A DNA stretch of 43,363 nt, from assembly GCA_016186095.1 (NCBI GenBank), contig JACPMG010000023.1, forward strand, positions 1-43,363. Reading direction: 5' to 3'. Shown here in pieces: positions 22,530 to 30,042 of this stretch. How positions within the stretch are numbered: position 1 is the stretch's first letter; every line of letters starts with the position of its first letter. The translations under genes were made by a program, and so were the position numbers. The stretch comes from Candidatus Sungiibacteriota bacterium (GTDB lineage: Bacteria; Patescibacteriota; Minisyncoccia; Sungbacterales; HO2-52-23). The notes beneath the pieces were generated by a model. It did not search any database, was not told the DNA's origin, and saw nothing but the letters and a program-made list of their open reading frames with translations.

Positions 22530-22967
22530 ATGACACTTTGGAGCAAAATTTTTTCCGGCAAAGGCGGATCCCTGCCCGACCGGCAGGCGGGTGCCTCGGG
22601 CGAAAAAAAAGAAAGAAAAGAGGAACGGCGAGCGGAGAAAGAGGAATTAATAAAGAAAGAAACCGTAGGGGCGGGGGTTATTAAAGAAGGCCGTATTATA
22701 CCAGGCATCATACGTTCCCCTCGTATAACCGAAAAAACAAGCGGGTCGGCCAAAGAGAACAAGTACGTGTTTGAGGTATCCGCGCGGGCCAATAAAGTGG
22801 ATGTGAAGGGAGCTCTTGAGGCGCGTTACGGCGTGAACATCGAGGCCGTTAATATCGTTAATGCCCCGGGAAAAGAGCGCAGACGCGGCAGGCAGATAGG
22901 ATGGAAGCCGGGATTTAAAAAAGCGATGGTGAAAGTGAGGCAAGGACAGACAATTGAAATCCAATGA
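22530..22967 (+). CDS. rplW: Ribosomal protein uL23 with long N-terminal extension
   Basis: 145 residues from the ATG at 22530; the family is usually about 95-100. The core starts near residue 58 (IRSPRITEKTSGSAKENKYV) and includes VNIVNAPGKERRRGRQIGW. The extension carries SGKGGSLPDRQAGASGEKK, encoded by repeat DNA (22549-22608), then a Lys/Glu-rich helix. uL23 sits at the tunnel exit and binds trigger factor and SRP, so the extension would project outward. Overlaps rplB by 4 nt. Confidence 0.95.
   Translation: MTLWSKIFSGKGGSLPDRQAGASGEKKERKEERRAEKEELIKKETVGAGVIKEGRIIPGIIRSPRITEKTSGSAKENKYVFEVSARANKVDVKGALEARYGVNIEAVNIVNAPGKERRRGRQIGWKPGFKKAMVKVRQGQTIEIQ
22549..22608. repeat. In-frame palindromic element in rplW, with a nested palindrome
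   Basis: Same outer sequence as the rplD element (TTTTTTCCG.CAAAGGCGGAT ... TGCCTCGGGCGAAAA) but interrupted by about 23 bp containing CCTGCCCGACCGGCAGG, itself a palindrome. Confidence 0.8.
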
Positions 22968-23794
22968 AAAAATATAATCCTACATCTCCGGCGCGCCGTC
23001 AGATGGAAGTCATTGACTGGCGAGGCGTCCTTACTAAAAAAGAGCCCGAAAAGAGCTTGACATTTGGTTATAAACGCAATGTAGGCAGAAATTCTTTTGG
23101 TAGAATCACGACCCGGCACAAAGGAGGAGGCGCCAAAAGGTTGTGGCGTAAAATTGATTTCTTGTACGATAAAAAGGATATCCCGGCGCGGGTTGAGGCA
23201 ATCGAGTACGACCCCAATCGCACCAGTTTCATAGCGCTTCTTATTTACCGTGACGGCGAGAAGCGGTATGTGCTGGCGCCGCAAGGGTTTAGAGTAGGGA
23301 GCGAGGTTATTACTTCCGCGGACGCGCCCATAGAAGTAGGTAATCGTACTATTTTACAAAGGATTCCCATAGGCACCATGATTTATAATGTTGAATTGGA
23401 AAAAGGAAAAGGGGCACAGCTGGCCCGCTCGGCCGGCGCGGGGGCGATGGTCCTTGCGCAGGAAGGAGAGTATACCAATATTCAGCTCCCCTCAAAAGAA
23501 ATACGCGTGGTTCGTTCGGAGAACTGGGCCTCTGTGGGCGCTCTTTCCAATCCGGAGCATAGTTTTATGACGATTGGAAAAGCAGGTAGATCGCGTCATA
23601 TGGGAATTCGGCCGACGGTTCGAGGCACGGCCATGAATCCGGTTGATCATCCGCACGGCGGAGGGGAGGGGCGTACGCTTCTTGGTAGAAGGCGAGGTCC
23701 CGCTACTCCTTGGGGGAAACCCGCGCGGGGAGTTAAAACCAGAAAAAGATTTAGAAGATCGGATAAATTTATCCTGCAACGCAGGACTCGTTAA
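22964..23794 (+). CDS. rplB: Ribosomal protein uL2
   Basis: 276 residues. GRITTRHKGGGAKRLWRKID, the KOW-like beta barrel, and the C-terminal MNPVDHPHGGGEGRT, whose histidine lies close to the peptidyl transferase centre, are intact. Starts inside the last codons of uL23 (4-nt overlap). The following 70-nt spacer is palindromic. Confidence 0.98.
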   Translation: MKKYNPTSPARRQMEVIDWRGVLTKKEPEKSLTFGYKRNVGRNSFGRITTRHKGGGAKRLWRKIDFLYDKKDIPARVEAIEYDPNRTSFIALLIYRDGEKRYVLAPQGFRVGSEVITSADAPIEVGNRTILQRIPIGTMIYNVELEKGKGAQLARSAGAGAMVLAQEGEYTNIQLPSKEIRVVRSENWASVGALSNPEHSFMTIGKAGRSRHMGIRPTVRGTAMNPVDHPHGGGEGRTLLGRRRGPATPWGKPARGVKTRKRFRRSDKFILQRRTR

Positions 23795-23864
23795 TATGTT
23801 CGAATCCACCACCAATCGCACGAATTGATTCGTGATATTCGTGGGTCATTCGTGAAAATTCGCA
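23795..23864. repeat. 70-nt fold-back spacer before rpsS
   Basis: Contains CACGAATTGATTCGTG and further CGAAT/ATTCG blocks, plus an AATCCACCACCAAT word shared with the rpmB/rpsG leaders. Ends on the ATG of rpsS; no ribosome binding site. Confidence 0.7.
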
Positions 23865-24188
23865 ATGTCAAGAAGTCTAAAAAAAGGTCCATATGTACAT
23901 CCCGCGATTTTAAAACATATGCATCGGGTTAGCCCCGGAAGCAAGGTTGCGATTAAAACGTGGTCAAGGGACTCTACGATTACTCCAGAGATGATCGGGT
24001 ATACTTTTGGAATCCATAACGGAAGGAATTTTATAGAGATCAAGATTATGGAAGATATGGTTGGGCATCATTTTGGAGAGTTTGCGCCTACCAGAAAATT
24101 TGTCCGCCACGGGGGCCGTATGCAAAAAGAGTTGGAGCAAAAAGCCCAGGAAACGGAAAAAGCAAAAGTAGAGGCGCCCAAAAGATAG
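23865..24188 (+). CDS. rpsS: Ribosomal protein uS19
   Basis: 107 residues. SRSLKKGPYVHPAILKHM, IKTWSRDSTITPEMIGYTF and GEFAPTRKF are diagnostic. The C-terminal 22 residues after RHGGRMQKEL are a charged extension (Glu/Lys). It lies in the 30S head next to uS13. Preceded and followed by self-complementary spacers. Confidence 0.97.
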   Translation: MSRSLKKGPYVHPAILKHMHRVSPGSKVAIKTWSRDSTITPEMIGYTFGIHNGRNFIEIKIMEDMVGHHFGEFAPTRKFVRHGGRMQKELEQKAQETEKAKVEAPKR

Positions 24189-24256
24189 GCATTAGCTTGT
24201 AGGAGTTAGCTGGTAGGTTTACCTACAAGCTAACAAGCTACAAGCTACAGGCTAAA
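24189..24256. repeat. 68-nt fold-back spacer before rplV
   Basis: Almost the whole spacer is one hairpin: TAGCTTGTAG with CTACAAGCTA outside, GTTAGCTGGTAGG with CCTACAAGCTAAC inside, loop TTTA. It ends on the GTG start of rplV. Confidence 0.85.
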
Positions 24257-24778
24257 GTGGAAATCAAAGCCCAATTAAATTATCTGCATATAGCCCCACG
24301 CAAAGTGCGGCTGGTTACGGATTTACTAAAGGATATGAGCGTGGTACGGGCGCGCATACAGTTGGAACATTTACCCAAGCGTTCCGCAGCACCACTGCTT
24401 AGGCTTTTGCAATCTGCCGTTGCCAACGCTAAGCACAATTTTCAAATAGAAGACAGTGGGCTTCATATAAAGAAAGTTATAGTCAATCCCGGTCCGGTGC
24501 TGAAGCGGTTTGAGCCGAGAGCCTTCGGCCGAGCCGCACCGATAAGGAAGCGGTCCAGCCACGTTCTGTTAGTTCTGGAGACGGAGAAGGTAAAAACCGG
24601 GGGTAGAAAAAAGGTTAGAAAAGAGGGTCCGGCGATACGGGAGGCGACCATAGAAGATATGGAAAAAATAGAAGAGAAGACTCCTCGTTTCGGGGTTGAG
24701 CGGTCGGAAGTAAGGCCGGGCCTGAAGCCGAAATCAGCCGGATTTGTGAGGAGAGTATTTAGACGCAAGGCTATTTAG
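24257..24778 (+). CDS. rplV: Ribosomal protein uL22 with C-terminal extension
   Basis: 173 residues, starting with GTG (V/MEIKAQLNYLHIAPRKVRLV). The core of about 112 residues (VRARIQLEHLPKRSAAPLLR...AFGRAAPIRKRSSHVLLVLE) is normal; roughly 60 further residues form a basic, Pro-containing tail not found in E. coli. uL22 lines the exit tunnel. The GTG follows directly after a hairpin spacer. Confidence 0.96.
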   Translation: MEIKAQLNYLHIAPRKVRLVTDLLKDMSVVRARIQLEHLPKRSAAPLLRLLQSAVANAKHNFQIEDSGLHIKKVIVNPGPVLKRFEPRAFGRAAPIRKRSSHVLLVLETEKVKTGGRKKVRKEGPAIREATIEDMEKIEEKTPRFGVERSEVRPGLKPKSAGFVRRVFRRKAI

Positions 24779-24801
24779 AATTTGAGTTTTAAGCTTTATT
24801 T

Positions 24802-25485
24802 ATGACTCATCGAGTTCATCCGTACATTTTTAGACTAGGAGAAACCACAACGTGGAAGTCGCGTTGGCTTAATCGCAAGCAGTTTGTGGAAAATTTAAGG
24901 GAAGATACGCTTCTTCGCGAATGGCTGGCCAAACGGCTCCGTCAAGGCCATATTGAATCAATTGAGATTGAGCGCGCTCCCAACACGGTTCAGATAATTA
25001 TCAAGACTTCGCGTCCCGGACTTCTTATAGGCCGAAGCGGAGAAGGGGCGGATAAGCTTAAAAGAGAAATTCAGTCACGGCTGTTAAGAATAAGGAAACG
25101 TTTCGGTGCGGTTTTGTTAGGACGGCAGGAGTTAAAACTGACTATTGAAGAAGTACGTTCACCCGAGACGCATGCGGTCATTGCGGCCCAGATGATTGCC
25201 GACGATATTGAAAAGCGGATTCCTTTTCGGCGCGCCATGAAGCAGGCCATCAGCAAGATAGCCGCTTCCAAAGAAGTAAAAGGAGTGAAGCTGGCGCTTA
25301 AGGGCAGACTTGACGGAGCGGAGATGGCTCGCTATGAGTGGCTGAAAAAGGGGCGGATCCCTTTGCAAACTCTGCGTGCTGATGTGGATTATGCGGAGAA
25401 GACAGCGTATACGACCTACGGGACGATAGGCGTAAAAGTATGGATTTATAAAGGAGACGTCTTCCAGAAAATGCCTAATTCCTAA
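24802..25485 (+). CDS. rpsC: Ribosomal protein uS3
   Basis: 227 residues. The KH domain has GLLIGRSGEGADKLKREIQ; the C-terminal domain has GRLDGAEMARYEWLKKGRIP and DVDYAEKTAYTTYGTIGVKV. Part of the mRNA entry site and helicase activity of the 30S subunit. The 23-nt gap to rplV is AT-rich and has no ribosome binding site. Confidence 0.97.
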   Translation: MTHRVHPYIFRLGETTTWKSRWLNRKQFVENLREDTLLREWLAKRLRQGHIESIEIERAPNTVQIIIKTSRPGLLIGRSGEGADKLKREIQSRLLRIRKRFGAVLLGRQELKLTIEEVRSPETHAVIAAQMIADDIEKRIPFRRAMKQAISKIAASKEVKGVKLALKGRLDGAEMARYEWLKKGRIPLQTLRADVDYAEKTAYTTYGTIGVKVWIYKGDVFQKMPNS

Positions 25486-25577
25486 TTTCTAATGTCTAAT
25501 AAAATACCCAATGATTAAAATTTTATACATAGGAATTTCATTAGGAGTTAGATATTAGAAATTAGAAATTTTGTTTT
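25486..25577. repeat. 92-nt fold-back spacer before rplP
   Basis: Outer arms CTAATTTCTAAT and ATTAGAAATTAG are perfect 12-mers; the interior has further CTAAT/ATTAG words. It ends at the ATG of rplP. Confidence 0.85.
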
Positions 25578-25982
25578 ATGTTGCAGCCTAAAAAGGTTAA
25601 ACATCGCAAATGGCATAAGGGGCGTACGAAAGGGGTTGAGAACCGCGGTACGGAACTTGCCTTTGGCGCGTACGGCTTGAAGGCCCTGGAGGCGCGCTGG
25701 ATTACTGCGCGTCAGATTGAGGCGGCGCGCCGCGCCATTACCAATTATATCCAACGAGGAGGTAAAGTATGGATTCGCATATTTCCTGATAAGCCCGTGA
25801 CCAAAAAACCACCGGAAGTAACGCTTGGCGGAGGCAAAGGAGCGGTGGATCATTATGTAGCCGCGATAAAGCCGGGTAGAATTCTTTTCGAGATGGACGG
25901 AGTGAGCGGGGAGATTGCAGGGGAAGCGCTACGGCTTGCTGCGCATAAACTGCCGGTGAAGACTAAATTTATTAAAAAATAA
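25578..25982 (+). CDS. rplP: Ribosomal protein uL16
   Basis: 134 residues. [39 protein letters not shown] and [20 protein letters not shown] are typical; it contacts the A-site tRNA elbow region. The next gene, rpmC, begins 4 nt after the stop. Confidence 0.97.
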   Translation: MLQPKKVKHRKWHKGRTKGVENRGTELAFGAYGLKALEARWITARQIEAARRAITNYIQRGGKVWIRIFPDKPVTKKPPEVTLGGGKGAVDHYVAAIKPGRILFEMDGVSGEIAGEALRLAAHKLPVKTKFIKK

Positions 25983-25986
25983 AACC

Positions 25987-26172
25987 ATGAAGATCGCAGA
26001 ATTAAGGCAAAGACCGAAGGAGGAATTAAAAAGTCTGCTCGTCGAGAAGCGGGCGCGCATTGATGAAATTGGTTTTATGTTGCGGCAGAAAAAAACAAAA
26101 AATGTTAAAGAAGCCGCGGGATTACGCAAAGATGTAGCGAGGATATTGACTTTGATTAACCAAAAATTATGA
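25987..26172 (+). CDS. rpmC: Ribosomal protein uL29
   Basis: 61 residues, two helices: MKIAELRQRPKEELKSLLVE and KNVKEAAGLRKDVARILTLI. Sits at the tunnel exit beside uL23. Overlaps rpsQ by 4 nt (ATGA). Confidence 0.95.
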   Translation: MKIAELRQRPKEELKSLLVEKRARIDEIGFMLRQKKTKNVKEAAGLRKDVARILTLINQKL

Positions 26173-26426
26173 GGAGATTAAAAGGAACAGTAGTATCAAA
26201 TAAGATGGCCAAAACCGTTGTGGTGCGTGTGGATCGTTTGAAGAAACAGCCCAAGTATCAGAAGTATTACCGCGTTTCTGCAAAGTTTAAGGCTCACGAC
26301 GAGAAGGGCGAGTATAAAGTCGACGATATTGTTATGATTCAAGAAACGAGACCACTTTCCAGAGACAAAAAGTGGAAAGTGACGGAATTGGTAAAAAGGC
26401 GGGAAAAGACAGTGGAAAACGAATAA
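26169..26426 (+). CDS. rpsQ: Ribosomal protein uS17
   Basis: 85 residues. RLKGTVVSNKMAKTVVVRVD, YRVSAKFKAHDE and ETRPLSRDKKWKV form the OB fold typical of uS17, a primary 16S rRNA binder. Starts within the rpmC stop; rplN follows after 9 nt. Confidence 0.96.
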   Translation: MRRLKGTVVSNKMAKTVVVRVDRLKKQPKYQKYYRVSAKFKAHDEKGEYKVDDIVMIQETRPLSRDKKWKVTELVKRREKTVENE

Positions 26427-26435
26427 AAATCTAGT

Positions 26436-26801
26436 ATGATTCAAACACGATCAATGTTAAAAGTCGCGGATAACTCTGGAGCAAAACTTATTCAGGTTAT
26501 CAAGGTTTTGGGCGGATCGCGCCGGCGTTATGCGCGTTTGGGCGATACTGTCGTCGCCTCGGTTAAAATCTCTGAGCCGCGCAAGCTCGTGAAGAAAAAA
26601 GATGTGGTGCGGGCGGTGATAGTGCGGGAAAGGGCAGCATACCGCAGGAAGGACGGGTCATATGTTCGGTTTGATGACAACGCGGCGGTAATTGTTGAGA
26701 ATGGCGAGCCAAAGGGCGGAAGGATTTTCGGGCCGGTGGCAAGAGAGCTGCGGGATAGGGGATTTACCAAGATAATTTCGTTGGCATCTGAAGTGGTTTA
26801 A
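26436..26801 (+). CDS. rplN: Ribosomal protein uL14
   Basis: 121 residues. [20 protein letters not shown] and [20 protein letters not shown] are diagnostic. It forms part of the subunit interface and is the binding site of RsfS. Its stop codon is directly followed by the first of four 68-nt repeat leaders. Confidence 0.97.
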   Translation: MIQTRSMLKVADNSGAKLIQVIKVLGGSRRRYARLGDTVVASVKISEPRKLVKKKDVVRAVIVRERAAYRRKDGSYVRFDDNAAVIVENGEPKGGRIFGPVARELRDRGFTKIISLASEVV

Positions 26802-26869
26802 TTCGCAAACCGTGTGACTTGCAGCGTGTAACGCAAGCGCGATACACGATACACGATACACTATACACG
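26802..26869 (+). repeat. 68-nt leader repeat, copy 1 (before rplX)
   Basis: Runs exactly from the stop of rplN to the start of rplX. Begins TTCGCAAACCGTGTGACTTG, then GCGTGTAACGCAAGCGCG and four TACACG-type units, the last joined to ATG as ACACGATG. It differs from copies 2-4 at a few positions (e.g. one TACACT). Confidence 0.95.
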
Positions 26870-27178
26870 ATGAAAATTAGGAAAGGCGACCAAGTAAAAA
26901 TAATATCGGGCAACGATAAAGGCAAACAAGGGAAAGTGCTGGCCGTTTTTTCCTCAAAAGGGAAGATTGTTGTCGAAGGCCTGAATATAAGGAAAAAGCA
27001 CGTTAGGCCTAAACAGCAGGGCAAGAAAGGAGAGCTTGTGAAGATCCCCGCTCCACTTCCTGTATCACGCGCCATGCTGGTTTGCCCAAAATGCGGAAAG
27101 CCAACGAGGGTTGGCAGTAAAATAAATGACCCGGGCCGAAAGGCGCGAGTCTGCAAAAAGTGCGGAGGAGAGATTTAA
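26870..27178 (+). CDS. rplX: Ribosomal protein uL24
   Basis: 102 residues from the ATG at 26870 (MKIRKGDQVKIISGNDKGKQ), the KOW motif. The C-terminus has CPKCGKPTRVG and CKKCGGEI, a zinc ribbon seen in many bacterial uL24. An in-frame upstream ATG would add residues encoded by the leader repeat and is rejected. The stop overlaps the end of an antisense gene. Confidence 0.96.
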   Translation: MKIRKGDQVKIISGNDKGKQGKVLAVFSSKGKIVVEGLNIRKKHVRPKQQGKKGELVKIPAPLPVSRAMLVCPKCGKPTRVGSKINDPGRKARVCKKCGGEI

Positions 27179-27627
27179 CCTATGTTTGTTTCACCTGCTT
27201 GTTCCATCTCGGAGTGGTATGATTCACCCTTCTCAGCGTTGAGAATGGAAGCCAACCAGAACCCGATCCATATATCACGCAAAGCAAGTAAGTAAGTAGT
27301 AGGTATACCGGAAAGCGATATCACGATTGTTGCCGCCACCGCCGTTATGAGAATAAACGCCTGAAAGAACATAGTTCCAAGCTCTTCTGTTATCTCTCCA
27401 CCCAGCCAGAAACAGAGATAGAGCCATAGAGACCAAGAAATTAGTATGAATACGGCTAACGGCTTAAGGCCGGATGTGTAGAGGACATAAGGGAGATAAG
27501 GAAAAAGGAATTCTTGGAACGGAACGAAAAACGTATTCAGGAGTACAGACGATACAGCATAACTCAAGACGTTAAGCGTAAGGAATAGAAGAACGTTAAT
27601 CTTCAGAAAATATGGGAGTCCTTTCAT
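27175..27627 (-). CDS. Antisense membrane protein inside the ribosomal operon
   Basis: 150 residues with about four transmembrane helices: INVLLFLTLNVLSYAVSSVL, the segment around FILISWSLWLYLCFWLG, ILITAVAATIVISLSG and the stretch around LRDIWIGFWLASIL; the C-terminus is short and polar. No known family recognised. It has an AGGAGG site (27633-27640 region) and a consensus promoter of its own, both stronger than any on the ribosomal genes around it. It separates uL24 from uL5, normally adjacent, and is transcribed against them. It could be a late insertion. Confidence 0.7.
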   Translation of the reverse strand: MKGLPYFLKINVLLFLTLNVLSYAVSSVLLNTFFVPFQEFLFPYLPYVLYTSGLKPLAVFILISWSLWLYLCFWLGGEITEELGTMFFQAFILITAVAATIVISLSGIPTTYLLALRDIWIGFWLASILNAEKGESYHSEMEQAGETNIG

Positions 27628-27658
27628 CGCCAGTCCTCCTAAGAGTTTTTCAAAATAG

Positions 27659-27686
27659 ATTATACTTGAGTCAATAAATATGTCAA
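27659..27686 (-). promoter_or_regulatory. Consensus promoter of the antisense membrane gene
   Basis: Minus strand TTGACA (27681-27686), 16 nt, TATAAT (27659-27664): a perfect sigma-70 match. Its -35 box overlaps the start codon of rplE on the other strand. A TATACT at 27661-27666 on the plus strand might serve rplE. Confidence 0.75.
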
Positions 27687-28216
27687 TCCTTCAGGAAAAA
27701 TATAAAAAAGAAATCATCCCTGCGATGCAGAGTAAATTTGGATACAAAAATATCATGTCCGTGCCTAGGGTGGTAAAAGCGGTCGTAAATGTGGGCGTGG
27801 GAAGGATTCGTGACGAAAAACAGCACGAAGAGATCAGAAAGTATCTTGCGCTTATCACCGGCCAAAAATCCGCCGCTCGTCCAGCGAAAAAAGCCATTGC
27901 TTCGTTCAAAACGCGCCAAGGCCTTATTGTAGGGTATCGGGCAACGCTTCGCGGGAAAAGGATGTACGATTTTTTGTCGCGGCTTATCAATATAGCGCTT
28001 CCTCGCACCCGGGATTTCAAAGGTATTGAGACGAGCTCATTTGATAGTAAGGGCAATTTGACAATTGGGATAAAAGAGCATATAGTTTTCCCGGAGATTA
28101 TCGGTGAGGACTACCGATTTTTATTTGGCCTGGAAGTTACGGTGGTTACCACGGCCAAAAAAAGAGAAGAGGGGATTGAGTTATTAAAGTTGATGGGATT
28201 TCCCATTAGGACTTGA
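27680..28216 (+). CDS. rplE: Ribosomal protein uL5
   Basis: 178 residues. FGYKNIMSVPRVVKAVVNVG, ITGQKSAARPAKKAIASFK and RDFKGIETSSFDSKGNLTIG are typical. It binds 5S rRNA in the central protuberance. No ribosome binding site; its start region doubles as the promoter of the divergent membrane gene. Confidence 0.97.
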   Translation: MSILQEKYKKEIIPAMQSKFGYKNIMSVPRVVKAVVNVGVGRIRDEKQHEEIRKYLALITGQKSAARPAKKAIASFKTRQGLIVGYRATLRGKRMYDFLSRLINIALPRTRDFKGIETSSFDSKGNLTIGIKEHIVFPEIIGEDYRFLFGLEVTVVTTAKKREEGIELLKLMGFPIRT

Positions 28217-28286
28217 ACTACGAATAGCGAATCGTACGAATATACGAATTCGTACATTCGTAAAAATTCGTAATTCGTAGTATAAC
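28217..28286. repeat. 70-nt fold-back spacer before rpsN
   Basis: Outer arms ACTACGAAT and ATTCGTAGT; inner GTACGAAT/ATTCGTAC blocks. Ends AACATG at the rpsN start. Confidence 0.85.
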
Positions 28287-28472
28287 ATGGCCAAGCAATC
28301 AGTAATAGCCCGCGCGTTAAAGAAGCCGAAATTTAAGTCGCGAGTGGTGCGCCGATGTTTTCGCTGCGGACGCAAGAGAGGATATCTAAGGGATTTTGAT
28401 TTATGCCGAATTTGTTTCCGGGAATTGGCGAATCGCGGCGAGATACCGGGAATTAAGAAATCGTCATGGTAA
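28287..28472 (+). CDS. rpsN: Ribosomal protein uS14, zinc form
   Basis: 61 residues. [20 protein letters not shown] gives the CxxC-CxxC zinc site of the short uS14 type; [18 protein letters not shown] is the usual end. Flanked by palindromic spacers on both sides. Confidence 0.97.
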   Translation: MAKQSVIARALKKPKFKSRVVRRCFRCGRKRGYLRDFDLCRICFRELANRGEIPGIKKSSW

Positions 28473-28540
28473 ATCGCAAACCGTGTAACTTGTAGCGTGT
28501 AACGCAAGCGCGATACACGATACACGATACACGATACACG
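28473..28540 (+). repeat. 68-nt leader repeat, copy 2 (before rpsH)
   Basis: Identical to copies 3 and 4 over all 68 nt. CGTGTA occurs twice in the left half and TACACG four times in the right half, so several alternative hairpins can form, some covering the start codon. Confidence 0.97.
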
Positions 28541-28930
28541 ATGTCAGACCCCATATCCGACATGTTCATACGCATAAAAAATGCTTACCGCGCCGGTCAT
28601 AAGGCAGTGCTTATTCCTTATTCCAAATTTAAACATGAGATCGCGAAGGTTCTTGAGCGCGGTGGTTTTACGGGAAAGATTGAACGAAAAGGAAAGCGCG
28701 TGCGTAAGGTCCTTGAGATTGCGTTGAGATATAGCGGTAATGGAGAGCCTGCCTTGGGCGGGGTAAGACTTATTTCCAAACCCAGCCGCAGGCTTTACTC
28801 TTCTCACCGAGATCTTAGCCGTGCGCGAGAAGGCGGAACCCTGATTATTTCAACTCCTCAAGGGGTTATGTCCGGGAAAGAAGCCAGAAAAGCAAAAGTC
28901 GGCGGAGAAATGATCGCGGAGATTTGGTAA
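28541..28930 (+). CDS. rpsH: Ribosomal protein uS8
   Basis: 129 residues. MSDPISDMFIRIKNAYRAGH and the C-terminal ISTPQGVMSGKEARKAKVGG are diagnostic; it binds the 16S central domain. In E. coli uS8 represses the spc operon; no homologous operator can be claimed here. Confidence 0.97.
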   Translation: MSDPISDMFIRIKNAYRAGHKAVLIPYSKFKHEIAKVLERGGFTGKIERKGKRVRKVLEIALRYSGNGEPALGGVRLISKPSRRLYSSHRDLSRAREGGTLIISTPQGVMSGKEARKAKVGGEMIAEIW

Positions 28931-28998
28931 ATCGCAAACCGTGTAACTTGTAGCGTGTAACGCAAGCGCGATACACGATACACGATACACGATACACG
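28931..28998 (+). repeat. 68-nt leader repeat, copy 3 (before rplF)
   Basis: Runs from the rpsH stop to the rplF ATG; identical to copy 2. Confidence 0.97.
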
Positions 28999-29541
28999 AT
29001 GAGTAGAATCGGTAAAAACCCCATACCAATTCCCGAAGGAGTCACTGTTAATGTGTCCGATTCTTATGTTTCCGTAAAGGGGCCCAAGGGGGAATTAAAA
29101 CGCGCTTTTCATCCATGGCTGCACGCGGAAGTGAAGGACAGCATGATTGTGGTCACCGTAAAGGAGGCGACTAAAAAAAGTTCCGCCCTCTGGGGTCTTT
29201 TCAGAATGCTTATTGCCAATATGGTTGAAGGCGTCTCCAAAGGATTTGAAAAAAAACTTGAATTTGAGGGGATAGGATATAGAGCGGTTGTTGAGGGCGA
29301 TACTCTTGTAATGCAACTTGGTTTTTCGCACCCGGTCAGGCTTAAGGCGCCTGCCGGAATTCAGATCTTAGTTGAGAAAAATGTTATAAAAGTGTCCGGC
29401 ACGAATAAAGAATTGGTGGGCGAGACTGCCGCACGAATCCGCGCCCTAAAACCGCCCGAACCGTATAAAGGAAAAGGGATTCGTTACCAAGGAGAGGTGA
29501 TCAGGAGAAAGGCGGGTAAAAAAGCAGTAGCGGCTGGATAG
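28999..29541 (+). CDS. rplF: Ribosomal protein uL6
   Basis: 180 residues, two repeated domains. MSRIGKNPIPIPEGVTVNVS at the start and PPEPYKGKGIRYQGEVIRRK near the end. Lies at the base of the L7/L12 stalk near the factor-binding site. Confidence 0.97.
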   Translation: MSRIGKNPIPIPEGVTVNVSDSYVSVKGPKGELKRAFHPWLHAEVKDSMIVVTVKEATKKSSALWGLFRMLIANMVEGVSKGFEKKLEFEGIGYRAVVEGDTLVMQLGFSHPVRLKAPAGIQILVEKNVIKVSGTNKELVGETAARIRALKPPEPYKGKGIRYQGEVIRRKAGKKAVAAG

Positions 29542-29608
29542 CCGCAGTATCAATAAATTACGAATCAGGTACGAATAAAATGCACAAGCTCGTAAAAATG
29601 AAGGCGCT
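29542..29608. repeat. 67-nt spacer before rplR, degenerate
   Basis: Has TACGAAT words (ATTACGAATC, GGTACGAATA) and one CTCGTAAA, so a TACGAAT-type palindrome may have decayed. Length is close to the other spacers. Ends at the rplR ATG. Confidence 0.5.
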
Positions 29609-29974
29609 ATGAAAAGAATAAAGACTAAACAAGAGAAAAGAGAAAGGAGGCACAGAAGAGTTAGGGCCAAGGTTTTTGGAACGAGCGCCGTCCCGCGGCT
29701 TTCGATTTTCCGATCAAATAAGCGCGTCTGGGTTCAGCTGGTTGACGATACGGCGGGGAAAACTATTGTTGCCGCGAGCGATAAAGAGATTAAAGCAAAT
29801 AAAAAGACCGCGGAGAAAGCGGTTGCGACGGGGGCAAAAGTCGGTGAACTGCTCGCGAGGAAAGCGCGGGAGAAAAAGATAGATCGTGCGGTGTTTGACC
29901 GCGGCGGTTATAAATATCATGGTATTGTGAAGGCCGTTGCTGAGGGCGCGAGGAACGGGGGGCTAAAATTCTAA
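29609..29974 (+). CDS. rplR: Ribosomal protein uL18
   Basis: 121 residues. [40 protein letters not shown] and [20 protein letters not shown] are typical. Binds 5S rRNA with uL5. Confidence 0.97.
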   Translation: MKRIKTKQEKRERRHRRVRAKVFGTSAVPRLSIFRSNKRVWVQLVDDTAGKTIVAASDKEIKANKKTAEKAVATGAKVGELLARKAREKKIDRAVFDRGGYKYHGIVKAVAEGARNGGLKF

Positions 29975-30042
29975 ATCGCAAACCGTGTAACTTGTAGCGT
30001 GTAACGCAAGCGCGATACACGATACACGATACACGATACACG
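29975..30042 (+). repeat. 68-nt leader repeat, copy 4 (before rpsE)
   Basis: Runs from the rplR stop to the rpsE ATG; identical to copies 2 and 3. Confidence 0.97.

Noticed and set aside
26802-30042. A CRISPR array made of the TACACG tandem words and the 68-nt repeats
   Set aside because: Repeat copies are separated by ribosomal genes of different length, not by short unique spacers, and no cas genes are present.
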